From positions 1 to 64,000 of the forward strand of contig CAIVQG010000057.1 of the NCBI GenBank assembly GCA_903907985.1: a stretch of DNA of 64,000 nucleotides, given 5' to 3'. The first letter of the stretch is position 1. Each line of letters begins with the position of its first letter. The notes beneath the pieces were generated by a model. It was not told the origin of the DNA. It ran no database searches and saw only the letters and a program-made list of their open reading frames with translations. This DNA is from an uncultured delta proteobacterium (GTDB lineage Bacteria > Desulfobacterota > Syntrophia > Syntrophales > Smithellaceae). Both the position numbers and the translations under genes were made by a program. Shown piece after piece: positions 51,415 to 60,955 of this stretch.

Positions 51415-53895
51415 ATGAACAAATATAAATTTGACGAACTGTTACTTGCCGCCGACAAGCCCAGCCGCTACATCGGCGCCGAAGTAAATTCCGTTTATAA
51501 AGAGAATGCTGAAGTAAATTTTCTTCTTGCCTTTCCGGACACTTATGAAGTCGGCATGTCGCACCTGGGGATCAAGATTCTCTATGAAATATTAAACGCA
51601 ATTCCCTATGTGGCAGCGCAAAGGTGTTTTGCTCCCTGGCCGGACAGAGAGAAACAACTGCGGCAAGGCAACCTGCCCTTAACATCGCTCGAAGCACAAA
51701 TGCCTATTGCGGATTTTGATATTGTCGGATTCTCCCTCCAATATGAATTGTCTTACACTAATGTATTAAACATGCTGGAGTTGGGCGGTGTACCACTCCG
51801 ACGCAGCGATCGCCTGGAGAGTGATCCCCTGATAATTGCCGGAGGGCCCTGTTGCTTTAATCCGGCACCATTGGCTGATTTTATTGACGCCTTTGTTATC
51901 GGTGAAGGCGAAGAAGTTGTCGCGGAAATTACCGCCCTCATCCGTACCGGCAAGCAAAATAAGGTCTCGCGTCAGGAATCGATTTTGCAGCTGGCGCATA
52001 TTCCCGGCATTTATGTTCCCGCGGTGCATCATAACAACATCATTATAAAAAAACGAACGGGAATTGACCTCAATTCATGGCTCTATCCAGCTTCGCCGGT
52101 TGTCCCATTAATGCAAACCGTCCATGACCGCATTATCCTGGAAATTGCCCGCGGATGTACCCGCGGCTGCCGCTTTTGCCAGGCGGGAATGATCTGGCGG
52201 CCTTACCGGGAAAGAAACTCGTCTGCCCTCAAAGAAATGGCCGAAAAATTACTGGCCTCCACAGGTCACGATGAAATATCGCTTTTAGCCTTGAGCTCCG
52301 GTGATTACAGCTGCCTCGAACCATTATTAAAAGACTTGATGAACAAGTACTCCGCCCAGCGTGTAGCGCTGGCGCTGCCGTCTTTGCGGGTGGAATCACT
52401 GACGGGAACATTAATCGAGGAAATCAAACGCACCCGCAAAACCAGTTTTACACTGGCTCCCGAGGCCGGCACGGACAAAATGCGCATGGTCATTAATAAG
52501 GGAAATACCGCTGAAGACCTGCTCGCTACGGTGGACAAGGTTTTTGCCGCCGGCTGGAAATCAATCAAACTCTATTTCATGATCGGACTGCCGCAAGAAT
52601 CACCGGAAGATCTGGAAGGAATTATCGAACTGGCCTATCAGGCGCTGCGGGCAGCGAAAAACCGCGGCATGGTAACAGTCAGCCTTTCCACATTTGTTCC
52701 CAAACCGCACACACCGTTCCAATGGCACCGCCAGATTTCACTTGCCGAAACATATGCCAAACAGGAACATATCCGCCAGCGCATCCATAACCGCAACCTC
52801 AGCGTGAAATGGCATGATGCCCGAATGAGTATGCTCGAAGGATTATTTTCCCGTGGCGACGAAAAAATCGGAGGGCTGTTAGAGAAGGCATTTCAGAAGG
52901 GGTGCCGTTTTGACGGCTGGACCGAACTGTTCAATTTTAACCTCTGGCAGGAAGCGCTGCAGGAAACGGGAATTAATCCCGAAGACTACACCCGCGAGAG
53001 GGATATCAACGAAATATTGCCCTGGGATAATATTGACTGCGGTGTATGCCGCGAATTTCTGCTGGCTGAATGGCAGAAGGCCGCCGATTGTTCCGCCACT
53101 GCCGATTGCCGCACATCCTCCTGCCAGCAATGCGGTGTTTGTGATTTTACCACGATAAAAAATGTTTTTTCCGCACCGGAAGACAAAACTGATCAGGCGG
53201 CAGTTGTATCTGCCCGCCCATTTTCTAATCTGACTGCTATTGAGAAACATTATCGTTTCACTTTTACCAAAGCCGGCCGGGCGCGCTTCCTTTCCCATCT
53301 GGAATTATCTTCTTCCTTAATTCGCGCCCTGCGCCGCAGCAGCCTGTCTTTATGCTACTCCGCAGGCTACCATCCTCATCCGAAAATATCGTTTGCGACG
53401 GCAACCTCTGTCGGCATGGAAAGCCTTCAGGAGTTCGCTGATGTAACCGCTCAAAAATATTCGGCTGATTTAGACTTCCTGAAACAGGAAATCAACAGTG
53501 CACTGCCCCATGGCGTTGAAGTTCTGGAAATTCGCGAACTGGATTTTGCCGAAAAAGATCTGGCCCAGGCACTGCGGGGATTTTCCTACGAGCTGCACCT
53601 TACTCACGATATCGAGTCTGCACAATTAGACGCATTAGATGATAATATTAAAAAATTCCTGGCTGCACCGGTATTTATAATTGAACGCAAATCGAAGGGG
53701 AAAAATATTTCAAAAGATATTCGTCCCTTTGTGGACAAAATGACACTTGATTTTATAGAAAAGAAAGTGTCAGTAATTATTCGGCATTCCCAGCAGGGAG
53801 CGGCAAGACCGCAAGATATTCTCGGGCATGTTCTGGGCTTTAACGATGAAGAAGTGAAACAAATTCGAGTTGTTAAAACAATGACCCTGCTTTAG
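51415..53895 (+). CDS. TIGR03960/TIGR03936-type radical SAM fusion protein
   Basis: This 826-residue protein has an N-terminal B12-binding-like region (about 30-170), a radical SAM domain with CTRGCRFCQ (CxxxCxxC near 246-253), a Cys-rich linker (CGVC, CQQCGVCDF near 545-580) and a C-terminal DUF2344 domain (about 615-820, FTKAGRARFLSHLELS). The fusion is often found upstream of rplU, as here. A role in RNA or ribosome modification has been suggested from context; the substrate is unknown. The extra Cys cluster might hold a second iron-sulphur centre. Confidence 0.93.
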   Translation: MNKYKFDELLLAADKPSRYIGAEVNSVYKENAEVNFLLAFPDTYEVGMSHLGIKILYEILNAIPYVAAQRCFAPWPDREKQLRQGNLPLTSLEAQMPIADFDIVGFSLQYELSYTNVLNMLELGGVPLRRSDRLESDPLIIAGGPCCFNPAPLADFIDAFVIGEGEEVVAEITALIRTGKQNKVSRQESILQLAHIPGIYVPAVHHNNIIIKKRTGIDLNSWLYPASPVVPLMQTVHDRIILEIARGCTRGCRFCQAGMIWRPYRERNSSALKEMAEKLLASTGHDEISLLALSSGDYSCLEPLLKDLMNKYSAQRVALALPSLRVESLTGTLIEEIKRTRKTSFTLAPEAGTDKMRMVINKGNTAEDLLATVDKVFAAGWKSIKLYFMIGLPQESPEDLEGIIELAYQALRAAKNRGMVTVSLSTFVPKPHTPFQWHRQISLAETYAKQEHIRQRIHNRNLSVKWHDARMSMLEGLFSRGDEKIGGLLEKAFQKGCRFDGWTELFNFNLWQEALQETGINPEDYTRERDINEILPWDNIDCGVCREFLLAEWQKAADCSATADCRTSSCQQCGVCDFTTIKNVFSAPEDKTDQAAVVSARPFSNLTAIEKHYRFTFTKAGRARFLSHLELSSSLIRALRRSSLSLCYSAGYHPHPKISFATATSVGMESLQEFADVTAQKYSADLDFLKQEINSALPHGVEVLEIRELDFAEKDLAQALRGFSYELHLTHDIESAQLDALDDNIKKFLAAPVFIIERKSKGKNISKDIRPFVDKMTLDFIEKKVSVIIRHSQQGAARPQDILGHVLGFNDEEVKQIRVVKTMTLL

Positions 53896-53976
53896 CAACA
53901 TTATCTCCGTTATTTCAGTAACTTGACAATTAGGCGGCGAATAATTAAAAAATTTTGACATAAAAGCTAAATCTTA

Positions 53977-54005
53977 TTGACAAACAAGCACAAATTAACT
54001 ATAAG
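53977..54005 (+). promoter_or_regulatory. sigma-70 promoter for rplU-rpmA
   Basis: A perfect TTGACA (53977-53982), a 17-base spacer and TATAAG (54000-54005) give a start near 54012, 27 bases before rplU. It shows that the ribosomal genes are transcribed independently of the radical SAM gene. Confidence 0.85.
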
Positions 54006-54038
54006 CTTCGATCTTAATTACAATATAAGGATAAGCAT

Positions 54039-54350
54039 ATGTATGCAGTAATAAAAACAGGCGGAAAACAACACAAAGTAAGCGAAGGTGATGTTTTATC
54101 CATAGAAAAGCTGGTCGGTGAAAAGGGCGCGGAAGTCGTTTTTAACGAAGTCCTGATGGTTGCTGACGACAAAAACGTCAAAGTCGGCAAACCTTTTGTG
54201 GAAGGCGCCTCGGTGACCTGTGAAATCGTCACTCAGAAGAAGGGCCCGAAAATCCATGTTTACCACATGACGCGACGCAAGGGCTTTCACAAAAAAACCG
54301 GACATCGCCAAAAATTAACCAGCATGAAAATAAAAAAGATTACGATATAA
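54039..54350 (+). CDS. rplU: 50S ribosomal protein L21
   Basis: The 103-residue protein is L21 from its first residues ([18 protein letters not shown]) to the basic end ([18 protein letters not shown]). It binds 23S rRNA. AAGGAT precedes the ATG. rpmA follows after 12 bases, the universal order. Confidence 0.99.
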   Translation: MYAVIKTGGKQHKVSEGDVLSIEKLVGEKGAEVVFNEVLMVADDKNVKVGKPFVEGASVTCEIVTQKKGPKIHVYHMTRRKGFHKKTGHRQKLTSMKIKKITI

Positions 54351-54362
54351 GCGGAGGAAGTC

Positions 54363-54617
54363 ATGGCACATAAAAAAGGCCAAGGGAGTTCTCGCAACGG
54401 TAGAGATAGTAATTCCCAGCGGCGTGGCGTTAAAGTATTCGGCGGTCAGAAGATTAATGCCGGATCAATCATAGTGAGGCAGGTAGGAACAAAAATTCAT
54501 CCAGGCAACAATGTCGGATTAGGAAAAGATTTTACTCTTTTTTCGTTGATTAACGGAGTAGTAAAATTTGAAAGACTCGATAAGACCAGAAAAAAAGTGA
54601 GTGTTTACGCAGCTTAA
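54363..54617 (+). CDS. rpmA: 50S ribosomal protein L27
   Basis: The 84-residue protein is L27 ([24 protein letters not shown]...). It starts directly with the Ala-His-Lys-Lys form, so it lacks the N-terminal extension that is cleaved in Firmicutes. Its N-terminus reaches the peptidyl-transferase centre. Confidence 0.99.
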   Translation: MAHKKGQGSSRNGRDSNSQRRGVKVFGGQKINAGSIIVRQVGTKIHPGNNVGLGKDFTLFSLINGVVKFERLDKTRKKVSVYAA

Positions 54618-54642
54618 AACTTCACAACAATATTACGATTAC

Positions 54643-54671
54643 AAAAGGCGCTTAACAAAAGGCGCCTTTTT
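54643..54671 (+). terminator. rho-independent terminator after rpmA
   Basis: AAAAGGCGC (54643-54651) and GCGCCTTTT (54662-54670) form a perfect 9-base stem followed by TTCATTTT. It ends the rplU-rpmA unit before obgE. Confidence 0.88.
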
Positions 54672-54691
54672 CATTTTGAGGTAAACTTGCT

Positions 54692-54744
54692 CTCCTTCGT
54701 ATAACTTTGTTGGCAAAACCGGCGCAAGCCTGGATCGGCTCATT
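54692..54744. repeat. degenerate fragment of the palindromic repeat family
   Basis: TAACTTTGTTGGC and a CCGGCGCAAGCC segment match, on the opposite strand, the right part of copy 1 (33492-33530). It lies between the rpmA terminator and obgE. Confidence 0.5.
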
Positions 54745-54873
54745 AAATGTATAAATTATGCACCTGCGGAAGTTCCCCGTTGCCGCCGGATTTTACTCTC
54801 AATACTAAATTGGCAAAAAATCCTAAATTTAAAAGATATCATTCCAGAAAAATGATATACATAGGAAATAATT

Positions 54874-55875
54874 ATGAAATTCGTTGATGAAGCAAAAATT
54901 TTTATCAAGGCGGGACACGGCGGACCCGGTAGTGTAAGTTTCCGCAGAGAGAAATTTATTCCGCGCGGCGGTCCTGACGGCGGCGAAGGCGGCAAGGGCG
55001 GCGACGTATTGTTTCGCGCCGCAGAAAGCCATCGCACTTTATTAGACTTAAAATATCAGCAGCAATATCTGGCAAAAAACGGCAGCCATGGTTCGGGGAA
55101 CAACCGCAGCGGTAAAAGTGCTGAAGACCTGGAAATTGTAGTGCCTGTGGGTACAATCGTTAAAGATTTTGAAACTCAGGAGATACTGGTCGATTTATCG
55201 GTGAACGGACAAACTTATATAATCGGCCATGGCGGCATCGGCGGCAAAGGCAATTCTCATTTTGCCTCATCCACTCACCAAACACCGCGTTTTGCCCAGG
55301 ACGGTATGCCCGGTGATGAACGCTGGCTCAAGCTCGAGCTCAAACTGCTGGCCGATGTCGGCATTGTGGGCTTTCCTAATTCCGGAAAATCAACTTTCAT
55401 CTCGCGCGTTTCCGCTGCTCGCCCCAAAATTGCCGATTATCCTTTTACTACGCTTACTCCCCATTTGGGTGTGGTTAAACATCGCGACAGTAATAGTTTC
55501 GTTATGGCTGATATTCCCGGACTGATCCCCGGTGCTCATGAAGGCCACGGCATGGGTATCCAGTTCTTAAAGCATGTGGAAAGAACATCGCTCCTGCTTC
55601 ACATTATTGACATTTCGCTGGAACCGGACAACAATGCTCTGGCCAATTATAAAGCGATTAACAAAGAACTGGGGTTTTATAATCCCCAACTGCTGGAAAA
55701 ACCGCAAATCGTCGCTATTAACAAGATTGACCTTCCCCATGTAAAAGATCAGATCAAAAAAGATGTTGCACGATTCAAGAAAAAAGGCATAATACTCCAT
55801 CCTTTTTCTGCCGTAACCGGCGAAGGTGTAACGGAAATTTTAAATAAAATAATTGAGAGATTAAGCCAGGCTTAA
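54874..55875 (+). CDS. obgE: GTPase Obg/CgtA
   Basis: The 333-residue protein has the Gly-rich Obg fold (about 1-158, RGGPDGGEGGKGGDV) and a G domain (about 160-333) with G1 GFPNSGKST, switch II DIPG, G4 NKID and G5 SAVTGEG. It works in 50S ribosome assembly. The C-terminal OCT extension found in Bacillus is absent, as in many proteobacteria. A short AGGAAATAATT ribosome region precedes the ATG. Confidence 0.98.
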   Translation: MKFVDEAKIFIKAGHGGPGSVSFRREKFIPRGGPDGGEGGKGGDVLFRAAESHRTLLDLKYQQQYLAKNGSHGSGNNRSGKSAEDLEIVVPVGTIVKDFETQEILVDLSVNGQTYIIGHGGIGGKGNSHFASSTHQTPRFAQDGMPGDERWLKLELKLLADVGIVGFPNSGKSTFISRVSAARPKIADYPFTTLTPHLGVVKHRDSNSFVMADIPGLIPGAHEGHGMGIQFLKHVERTSLLLHIIDISLEPDNNALANYKAINKELGFYNPQLLEKPQIVAINKIDLPHVKDQIKKDVARFKKKGIILHPFSAVTGEGVTEILNKIIERLSQA

Positions 55876-55942
55876 TGAACTCGCAAAATACCGGAAATTA
55901 GCAATCTTCGATGACCTTGTCGAACTTAGAAATGTTTACGCA

Positions 55943-57094
55943 ATGAAAAACATCCGTCTGGAAACTCTGACCTACACAAAAAAAATCCTTATCAAAATCG
56001 GTTCAGCAGTTCTCACCGGCACGAACGGTCTTGATCTCAAGATTGTCGATGCTTTAGTCACTGAAATGTGCGAACTGGTGCGTCGGGGTTATTCGGTAGT
56101 ACTGGTAACTTCCGGCGCGATTGCTTCGGGAAAACACCGCCTGAACATCACCGGCAAACTGAAAAGCATCCCGGAAAAGCAGGCTGCTGCCGCCGTCGGA
56201 CAAGGCCGCCTGATGCGTGTTTATTCCAAGTCGTTTGAAAAAAACGGCCTTTACGTTGCCCAAATTTTATTGACTCTTTCCGATCTCACCGACCGGCAAA
56301 GGTTTTTAAATATCCGGAATACTCTTTCCACGCTGATGGAGTGGAAAGTGATACCTGTTATCAATGAAAATGACAGTGTTGCCGTTGATGAAATCAAATT
56401 CGGCGACAACGACAACCTCGCCGCCATGATTGCCAATATCGTGGAGGCCGATCTTTTTATTAACCTGACCAATATTGCAGGATTATACGACTGTAACCCT
56501 GCGGAATCCAAAAAAGCAAAGTTCATTCCTCTGGTATCTGAATTCACAGATGAAATCGAAGCCATTGCCACGGCAGAAACATCATCGGTCGGCACAGGCG
56601 GCATGAAAAGCAAAGTCCTGGCCGCTAAAAAAGTTACGGCTATCGGTATTCCCTGTATCATTGCTCCCGGTAAAAAGAAAAATGTCTTAACGGATATTCT
56701 TGCCGGAAAAGAAATCGGTACGCTTTTCCTGCCGATGGCCGACCGCTTAAACAGCAAGAAATACTGGATTGCTTTTACGCTGCGTTCCCAGGGCAAACTG
56801 GTTGTTGATGACGGCGCCCGTAAAGCACTGCTGGAAAAGGGTAAAAGTCTGCTTCCTTCCGGCATTACCGCTGTCGAAGGAGATTTCGCCGTAGGCGATC
56901 CGGTCAGTTGCGTGGATGGCAATGGAACGCCAATAGCCAAGGGCCTCGTCAATTTCAGTTCTGCTGAGATACGTAAAATAATGGGATTGAAAACAGCAAA
57001 GATTGAGCAGATCCTGGGTCACAAGGACTACGCGGAAGTCATCCACCGCGACAACCTGGCCATCACAAAGCAAAATACCCGACGCAAAATCTAA
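55943..57094 (+). CDS. proB: glutamate 5-kinase
   Basis: This 383-residue enzyme phosphorylates glutamate, the first step of proline synthesis. The amino-acid kinase domain (about 10-265) shows KIGSAVLTG, VTSGAIASG, NENDSVAVDEIKFGDND and GTGGMKSKVLAAK; a C-terminal PUA domain (about 290-375) completes it. Obg-proB neighbours are common in this group. No proA is in the window. The ribosome site is weak. Confidence 0.96.
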   Translation: MKNIRLETLTYTKKILIKIGSAVLTGTNGLDLKIVDALVTEMCELVRRGYSVVLVTSGAIASGKHRLNITGKLKSIPEKQAAAAVGQGRLMRVYSKSFEKNGLYVAQILLTLSDLTDRQRFLNIRNTLSTLMEWKVIPVINENDSVAVDEIKFGDNDNLAAMIANIVEADLFINLTNIAGLYDCNPAESKKAKFIPLVSEFTDEIEAIATAETSSVGTGGMKSKVLAAKKVTAIGIPCIIAPGKKKNVLTDILAGKEIGTLFLPMADRLNSKKYWIAFTLRSQGKLVVDDGARKALLEKGKSLLPSGITAVEGDFAVGDPVSCVDGNGTPIAKGLVNFSSAEIRKIMGLKTAKIEQILGHKDYAEVIHRDNLAITKQNTRRKI

Positions 57095-57136
57095 GCGCTT
57101 TTTTACCAGCCAAACATTTTTAGTATTGAACACAAA

Positions 57137-57679
57137 CTAAAACCATTTTGCCGCAACTCTGTTTTTTTTATCGAGCATCACACCTTCTTTGTTGAGTAGC
57201 TCTTTCTTCATCAGAATTCCGCCGCCGAAACCGCCTAAGGAACCATCCGATCTCACAACTCGATGGCAGGGAATAGCTATGGGGAAAGGATTATTGGCCA
57301 GAACAGTTCCCACGGCACGTGCGGCTCCGGGAGAACCGATTTTCGCGGCCAGTCCTGAATATGTATCCACTTTACCTTGTGGTATCTTGCCCGTTTGCTT
57401 CAATACAAGTGCGGAAAATTTGGTGAGCTTTGCGAAATTCAAAAGAGAATGATCGAAGTTAATTTTCGATCCGGAATATAATTGCGCAATCTGCTGGGCA
57501 ATATCGCCCGGTATTCGTCGTGCTTCTTTTTTGACTTCCGGAAAGTCTTTGATAATTTTATCTTTTAAGGGCTCAATCGGACAGGGCAAATAAATATATT
57601 CCACTTGCGGTCTGGCGCAAACAAATTGCCACACCAACCCGATTTCTTCTTTGTTCGCTTTGATAATTTGATAATACAT
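57137..57679 (-). CDS. methylated-DNA--protein-cysteine methyltransferase
   Basis: The 180-residue protein has the MGMT active-site motif IPCHRVV with the methyl-accepting Cys and the helix-turn-helix PGAARAVGTVLANNP. It removes O6-alkyl groups from guanine by suicidal transfer. The N-terminal part is divergent, as in shorter MGMT proteins. It is convergent with proB, 42 bases apart. A variant of the Ogt type is equally consistent. Confidence 0.92.
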   Translation of the reverse strand: MYYQIIKANKEEIGLVWQFVCARPQVEYIYLPCPIEPLKDKIIKDFPEVKKEARRIPGDIAQQIAQLYSGSKINFDHSLLNFAKLTKFSALVLKQTGKIPQGKVDTYSGLAAKIGSPGAARAVGTVLANNPFPIAIPCHRVVRSDGSLGGFGGGILMKKELLNKEGVMLDKKNRVAAKWF

Positions 57680-57840
57680 GGCACACCCCTTTAAGACTTT
57701 TAGACTGAAGGCTGAAGACTAACGGTCTATTTGTTGGCCTACTTTTTATTTCTGTATTAATGACTTCTGATCATTGTAGAACACGGGTAAAAGGACAAAG
57801 GCGTATCTTCACCTTTAGCCTTCGGTCTTCAGCCATTAGC

Positions 57841-58395
57841 CTATATGTGCTCAATCAAAATCTTCACGCCGATAGCAATCAACACCAGCCCACCGAATAT
57901 TTCTACTTTTTTGCCAAATAATTTCGCCAGCCCTTTACCGAAAACCATACCGACCGCTGTCATGCAAAAGCAGATCAAACCGATAATAACTGACGGAAAT
58001 AAGATAGGGGTTTTTAAAAGAGAAAAACTAAAACCGACAGCCAGGGCGTCGATGCTTGTGGCTATGGAGAGCAGAAGCAGCGGCCAGCCTCGTGTCTGAT
58101 CGGCCTTTTCCTCATTACTTTCCTTCGCGAATCCCTCCCAGATCATCTTGCTGCCGATAAAAGCCAGCAACACGAAGGCGATCCAGTGATCATAACCAGC
58201 GATCATTTTAACTACTGTCGAACCGGCCAGCCACCCTGCAAGCGGCATGGCAAACTGAAAAAGACCAAAAGCCAGGGAAAGACGCCAGACCGGTGCCCAC
58301 AACCTCTTATGATTAGCCGCGCCGATGCCGATTGCCACGGAAAATGCATCTACACCTAACGCCACAGCCAGCAGAAAAATAGTTACCAGACTCAT
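57841..58395 (-). CDS. mntP: manganese efflux pump MntP
   Basis: The 184-residue protein has six membrane helices and the two-fold DUF204 repeat, with conserved acidic residues in ALGVDAFSVAIG and ATSIDALAVGFSFSL. MntP exports Mn2+. It overlaps nothing; uvrC lies 15 bases upstream on the same strand. A regulatory riboswitch (yybP-ykoY) is not visible in front of it. Confidence 0.95.
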   Translation of the reverse strand: MSLVTIFLLAVALGVDAFSVAIGIGAANHKRLWAPVWRLSLAFGLFQFAMPLAGWLAGSTVVKMIAGYDHWIAFVLLAFIGSKMIWEGFAKESNEEKADQTRGWPLLLLSIATSIDALAVGFSFSLLKTPILFPSVIIGLICFCMTAVGMVFGKGLAKLFGKKVEIFGGLVLIAIGVKILIEHI

Positions 58396-58410
58396 ATCAG
58401 ATAATCATAC

Positions 58411-60252
58411 TCACTTTTCGTTTCTCCAATGAGAATAAATTTTTTCCGCCAGCTCCTTACCAATTCCCGGAACATTTTGCAAATCATCAAGAGATGCGTT
58501 TTGCACCTGCTGAGCCGAACCAAAATACTTAACCAGCATCCTTTGGCGCCGGTTGCCGATATCGGGAATGGCCTCCAGCACCGAACGCAGATCATTTTTC
58601 TGTTTAAGTTTATGATGGTAACTGACGGCAAAACGATGTGCTTCATCACGCAGGCGCTGCAAAAGCGCAAGTGCCTGCGGCCAGGATGAAAGGAAAATGG
58701 CGTCCTTGCGCCCCGGAACATAAACACGATCTTCAGACTTTGCCACTTTCCTCCTGATGATTCCTTTGCCGGAAATAAAAGTGCGCTCCTCTTTGGCCAG
58801 ACCAATCACATCCATTTTAATCTTTAAATCTTTAAACACGGAAAGTGCAACATTGAGCTGACCCTTGCCGCCATCCACCACAACCAGATCCGGCATTGCG
58901 TCGGCACCGGTGAAACGCCTGGTGAGAACTTCGCGCATCATGCCGTAATCATCCGGTTCGTCCAGAGATTTAATGCGGAAACGCCTGTAGGACGATTTAT
59001 CAGGCTCGCCATCCTGAAAAACCACCAGTGAGCCCACGGCGTTTTTGCCGCTGATGTTGGAAATATCGTAGCACTCCATTCTGCGTGGCAGATGGACAAG
59101 AGCCAGTTTTTCCTGAAGAAGGGAAAGCGCCACCGCTTTTTGTTCTTCTTTCTTCCTGGCGGAAGCAAGCAACTCGAACGCGTTGGTACAGGCCATATCG
59201 AGCAAGGCTTTTTTTGCACCACGCCGGGGGACGGTTATCAGTATCTTCTTTTCTTTTTTGTCGGAGAGCCATTCGGCAATGACATTTTCATCGGGAAGAG
59301 TACAGGGGAGGATAATCTCTTCCGGCAAATTGGAACCGGAGTAATATTGCTGCAAAGCTGATGACATAATTTCAGCAACGTCTGCTTTCGTTTTTACCGG
59401 TGCAAAGGATTTGCTGCCAATAAGCTTACCGCCGCGCACAAATAAAACACAGATCTGATAAGTATCACCATCGGCATAAACGCCCATGACATCCTGATCC
59501 TGATCGCCTTCCCAGTCCACATTTTGCTTCTCGAGCGCATGATTCAGCGCACCGACGCGGTCGCGCAAACGCGCCGCTTCCTCATAATTCAACTCCCCAG
59601 CCGCCTCTTCCATCTGCTTTTTCAAATCGGCAATTAACTCGCGGCGGCGCCCCTGAAGGAAAGACACGGCGCTGTCCGCCAGTTTTCTGTAGGCCTCTTC
59701 CTCAATCAAGCCCTTGCAGGGAGCAAGACAGCGTCCGATCTGAAATTCCAGGCAGGGCCTTGTGCGTAATTGAAAATCCCTGTTGCGGCAGGTACGCAAA
59801 GGAAATACCTGCAAAACAAACCGCAGCGTTTCTTTGGCTGCCAATCCCGATGGATATGGTCCGAAATAGAGAGCGGAGTTATTGAGTCTCTTGCGCACCA
59901 GTTGCAGGCGGGGGAATTTTTCCGTAGGATCAAGCGACAGATGATAATAGGTTTTATCGTCGCGGAAAATGACGTTGTAGCGAGGGCGATGCTTCTTGAT
60001 GAGGTTGTTTTCCAGAATCAGCGCTTCTTTGGAAGTGGTAGTAGTAATGAACTCAATATCACTTACCCGCGCCATCAAAAAAGGCGCCATCGGCCGCGTA
60101 TCCTTGCCAGTAAAATAAGAACTGATACGGCTTTTCAGATCATTGGCTTTGCCGATATAAATCACCTTCCCCTGTTCATCGTGCATAATATAAACACCGG
60201 AACTGCGCGGCGCGGAAGACATTTTTTCTTTTAAGGCCATATTTTCTGCCAT
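58411..60252 (-). CDS. uvrC: UvrABC system protein C
   Basis: This 613-residue excision nuclease has the GIY-YIG domain (PRSSGVYIMHDEQGKVIYIGKA, residues about 12-95), a UVR motif (about 205-240), the RNase H-like C-terminal nuclease (about 385-540, VVDGGKGQLN) and a helix-hairpin-helix pair at the end. It cuts both sides of a lesion. ATG 60252 is chosen over an earlier TTG at 60261 because it is the better codon, but no clear ribosome site helps. Confidence 0.97.
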   Translation of the reverse strand: MAENMALKEKMSSAPRSSGVYIMHDEQGKVIYIGKANDLKSRISSYFTGKDTRPMAPFLMARVSDIEFITTTTSKEALILENNLIKKHRPRYNVIFRDDKTYYHLSLDPTEKFPRLQLVRKRLNNSALYFGPYPSGLAAKETLRFVLQVFPLRTCRNRDFQLRTRPCLEFQIGRCLAPCKGLIEEEAYRKLADSAVSFLQGRRRELIADLKKQMEEAAGELNYEEAARLRDRVGALNHALEKQNVDWEGDQDQDVMGVYADGDTYQICVLFVRGGKLIGSKSFAPVKTKADVAEIMSSALQQYYSGSNLPEEIILPCTLPDENVIAEWLSDKKEKKILITVPRRGAKKALLDMACTNAFELLASARKKEEQKAVALSLLQEKLALVHLPRRMECYDISNISGKNAVGSLVVFQDGEPDKSSYRRFRIKSLDEPDDYGMMREVLTRRFTGADAMPDLVVVDGGKGQLNVALSVFKDLKIKMDVIGLAKEERTFISGKGIIRRKVAKSEDRVYVPGRKDAIFLSSWPQALALLQRLRDEAHRFAVSYHHKLKQKNDLRSVLEAIPDIGNRRQRMLVKYFGSAQQVQNASLDDLQNVPGIGKELAEKIYSHWRNEK

Positions 60253-60339
60253 AAAAATCAACTTATGTAAAAAAAGGATAATGCCCGCAGTATTTATCTT
60301 GGGCTGTGTTCATTAATTACTAAAATCTACGTAAAACCT

Positions 60340-60855
60340 TCATTCATCCGGCGTCGTACCACTCAGATGTTCTAACAATTGCCCACTAGTACGTCTGAGG
60401 CGCTGGCTCATCTGACGCGATATTCTCCAGAGCAGTGCAAAGGCCAGTGGGGCCTTTTCCTTGCCCAGCCGCATGAACTGCTCCAAGCTTATGAATAGAA
60501 ATGTAACGTCGCTCACAGCCACGGCAGTAGCGGAACGGGGTTCGTCATCAATTAACGACATTTCGCCGAATGTCTGCCCTGCCCGGAGCCGCGCCAATAC
60601 AGTTTCTTTCTGCTGAAAATCATACTTTACAATGTCGATTTCGCCGCTGATGATAATGCCAAGGCTATGCTCCCTCTGGCCTTCGTGAAAGAGTTCGGCG
60701 CCCTTGACCGCCCGGTAGGCCTTAAAGTATCCACTCAGATTGACTATCTGGTTCCAGGAAAAGTCCTTGGACCATTGGGTTTCTTCCAGCAATTCGGCAA
60801 TGCGTCTTTCCGTCATGTCCAACCGTTTAAGTCCGGTCTGAGTGGTTGTGAACAT
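60340..60855 (-). CDS. cyclic-nucleotide-binding domain protein without DNA-binding domain
   Basis: This 171-residue protein contains one cNMP-binding domain (about 40-150) with the phosphate-binding cassette FGEMSLIDDEPRSATA. It has no C-terminal helix-turn-helix, so it is not a Crp-type regulator and more likely a free-standing cyclic-nucleotide sensor or partner protein. GGAGG lies 5 bases before the ATG. It sits between uvrC and uvrB on the same strand. Confidence 0.88.
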   Translation of the reverse strand: MFTTTQTGLKRLDMTERRIAELLEETQWSKDFSWNQIVNLSGYFKAYRAVKGAELFHEGQREHSLGIIISGEIDIVKYDFQQKETVLARLRAGQTFGEMSLIDDEPRSATAVAVSDVTFLFISLEQFMRLGKEKAPLAFALLWRISRQMSQRLRRTSGQLLEHLSGTTPDE

Positions 60856-60955
60856 TGTTCCTCCAGAGTGCTGCCATTACGGCTGGTTGATAGTTCCCTT
60901 CTTTACGGCAAAATTATATGAGGAATGGTCTTTGGTGTCAATGCGATAACTGGAC

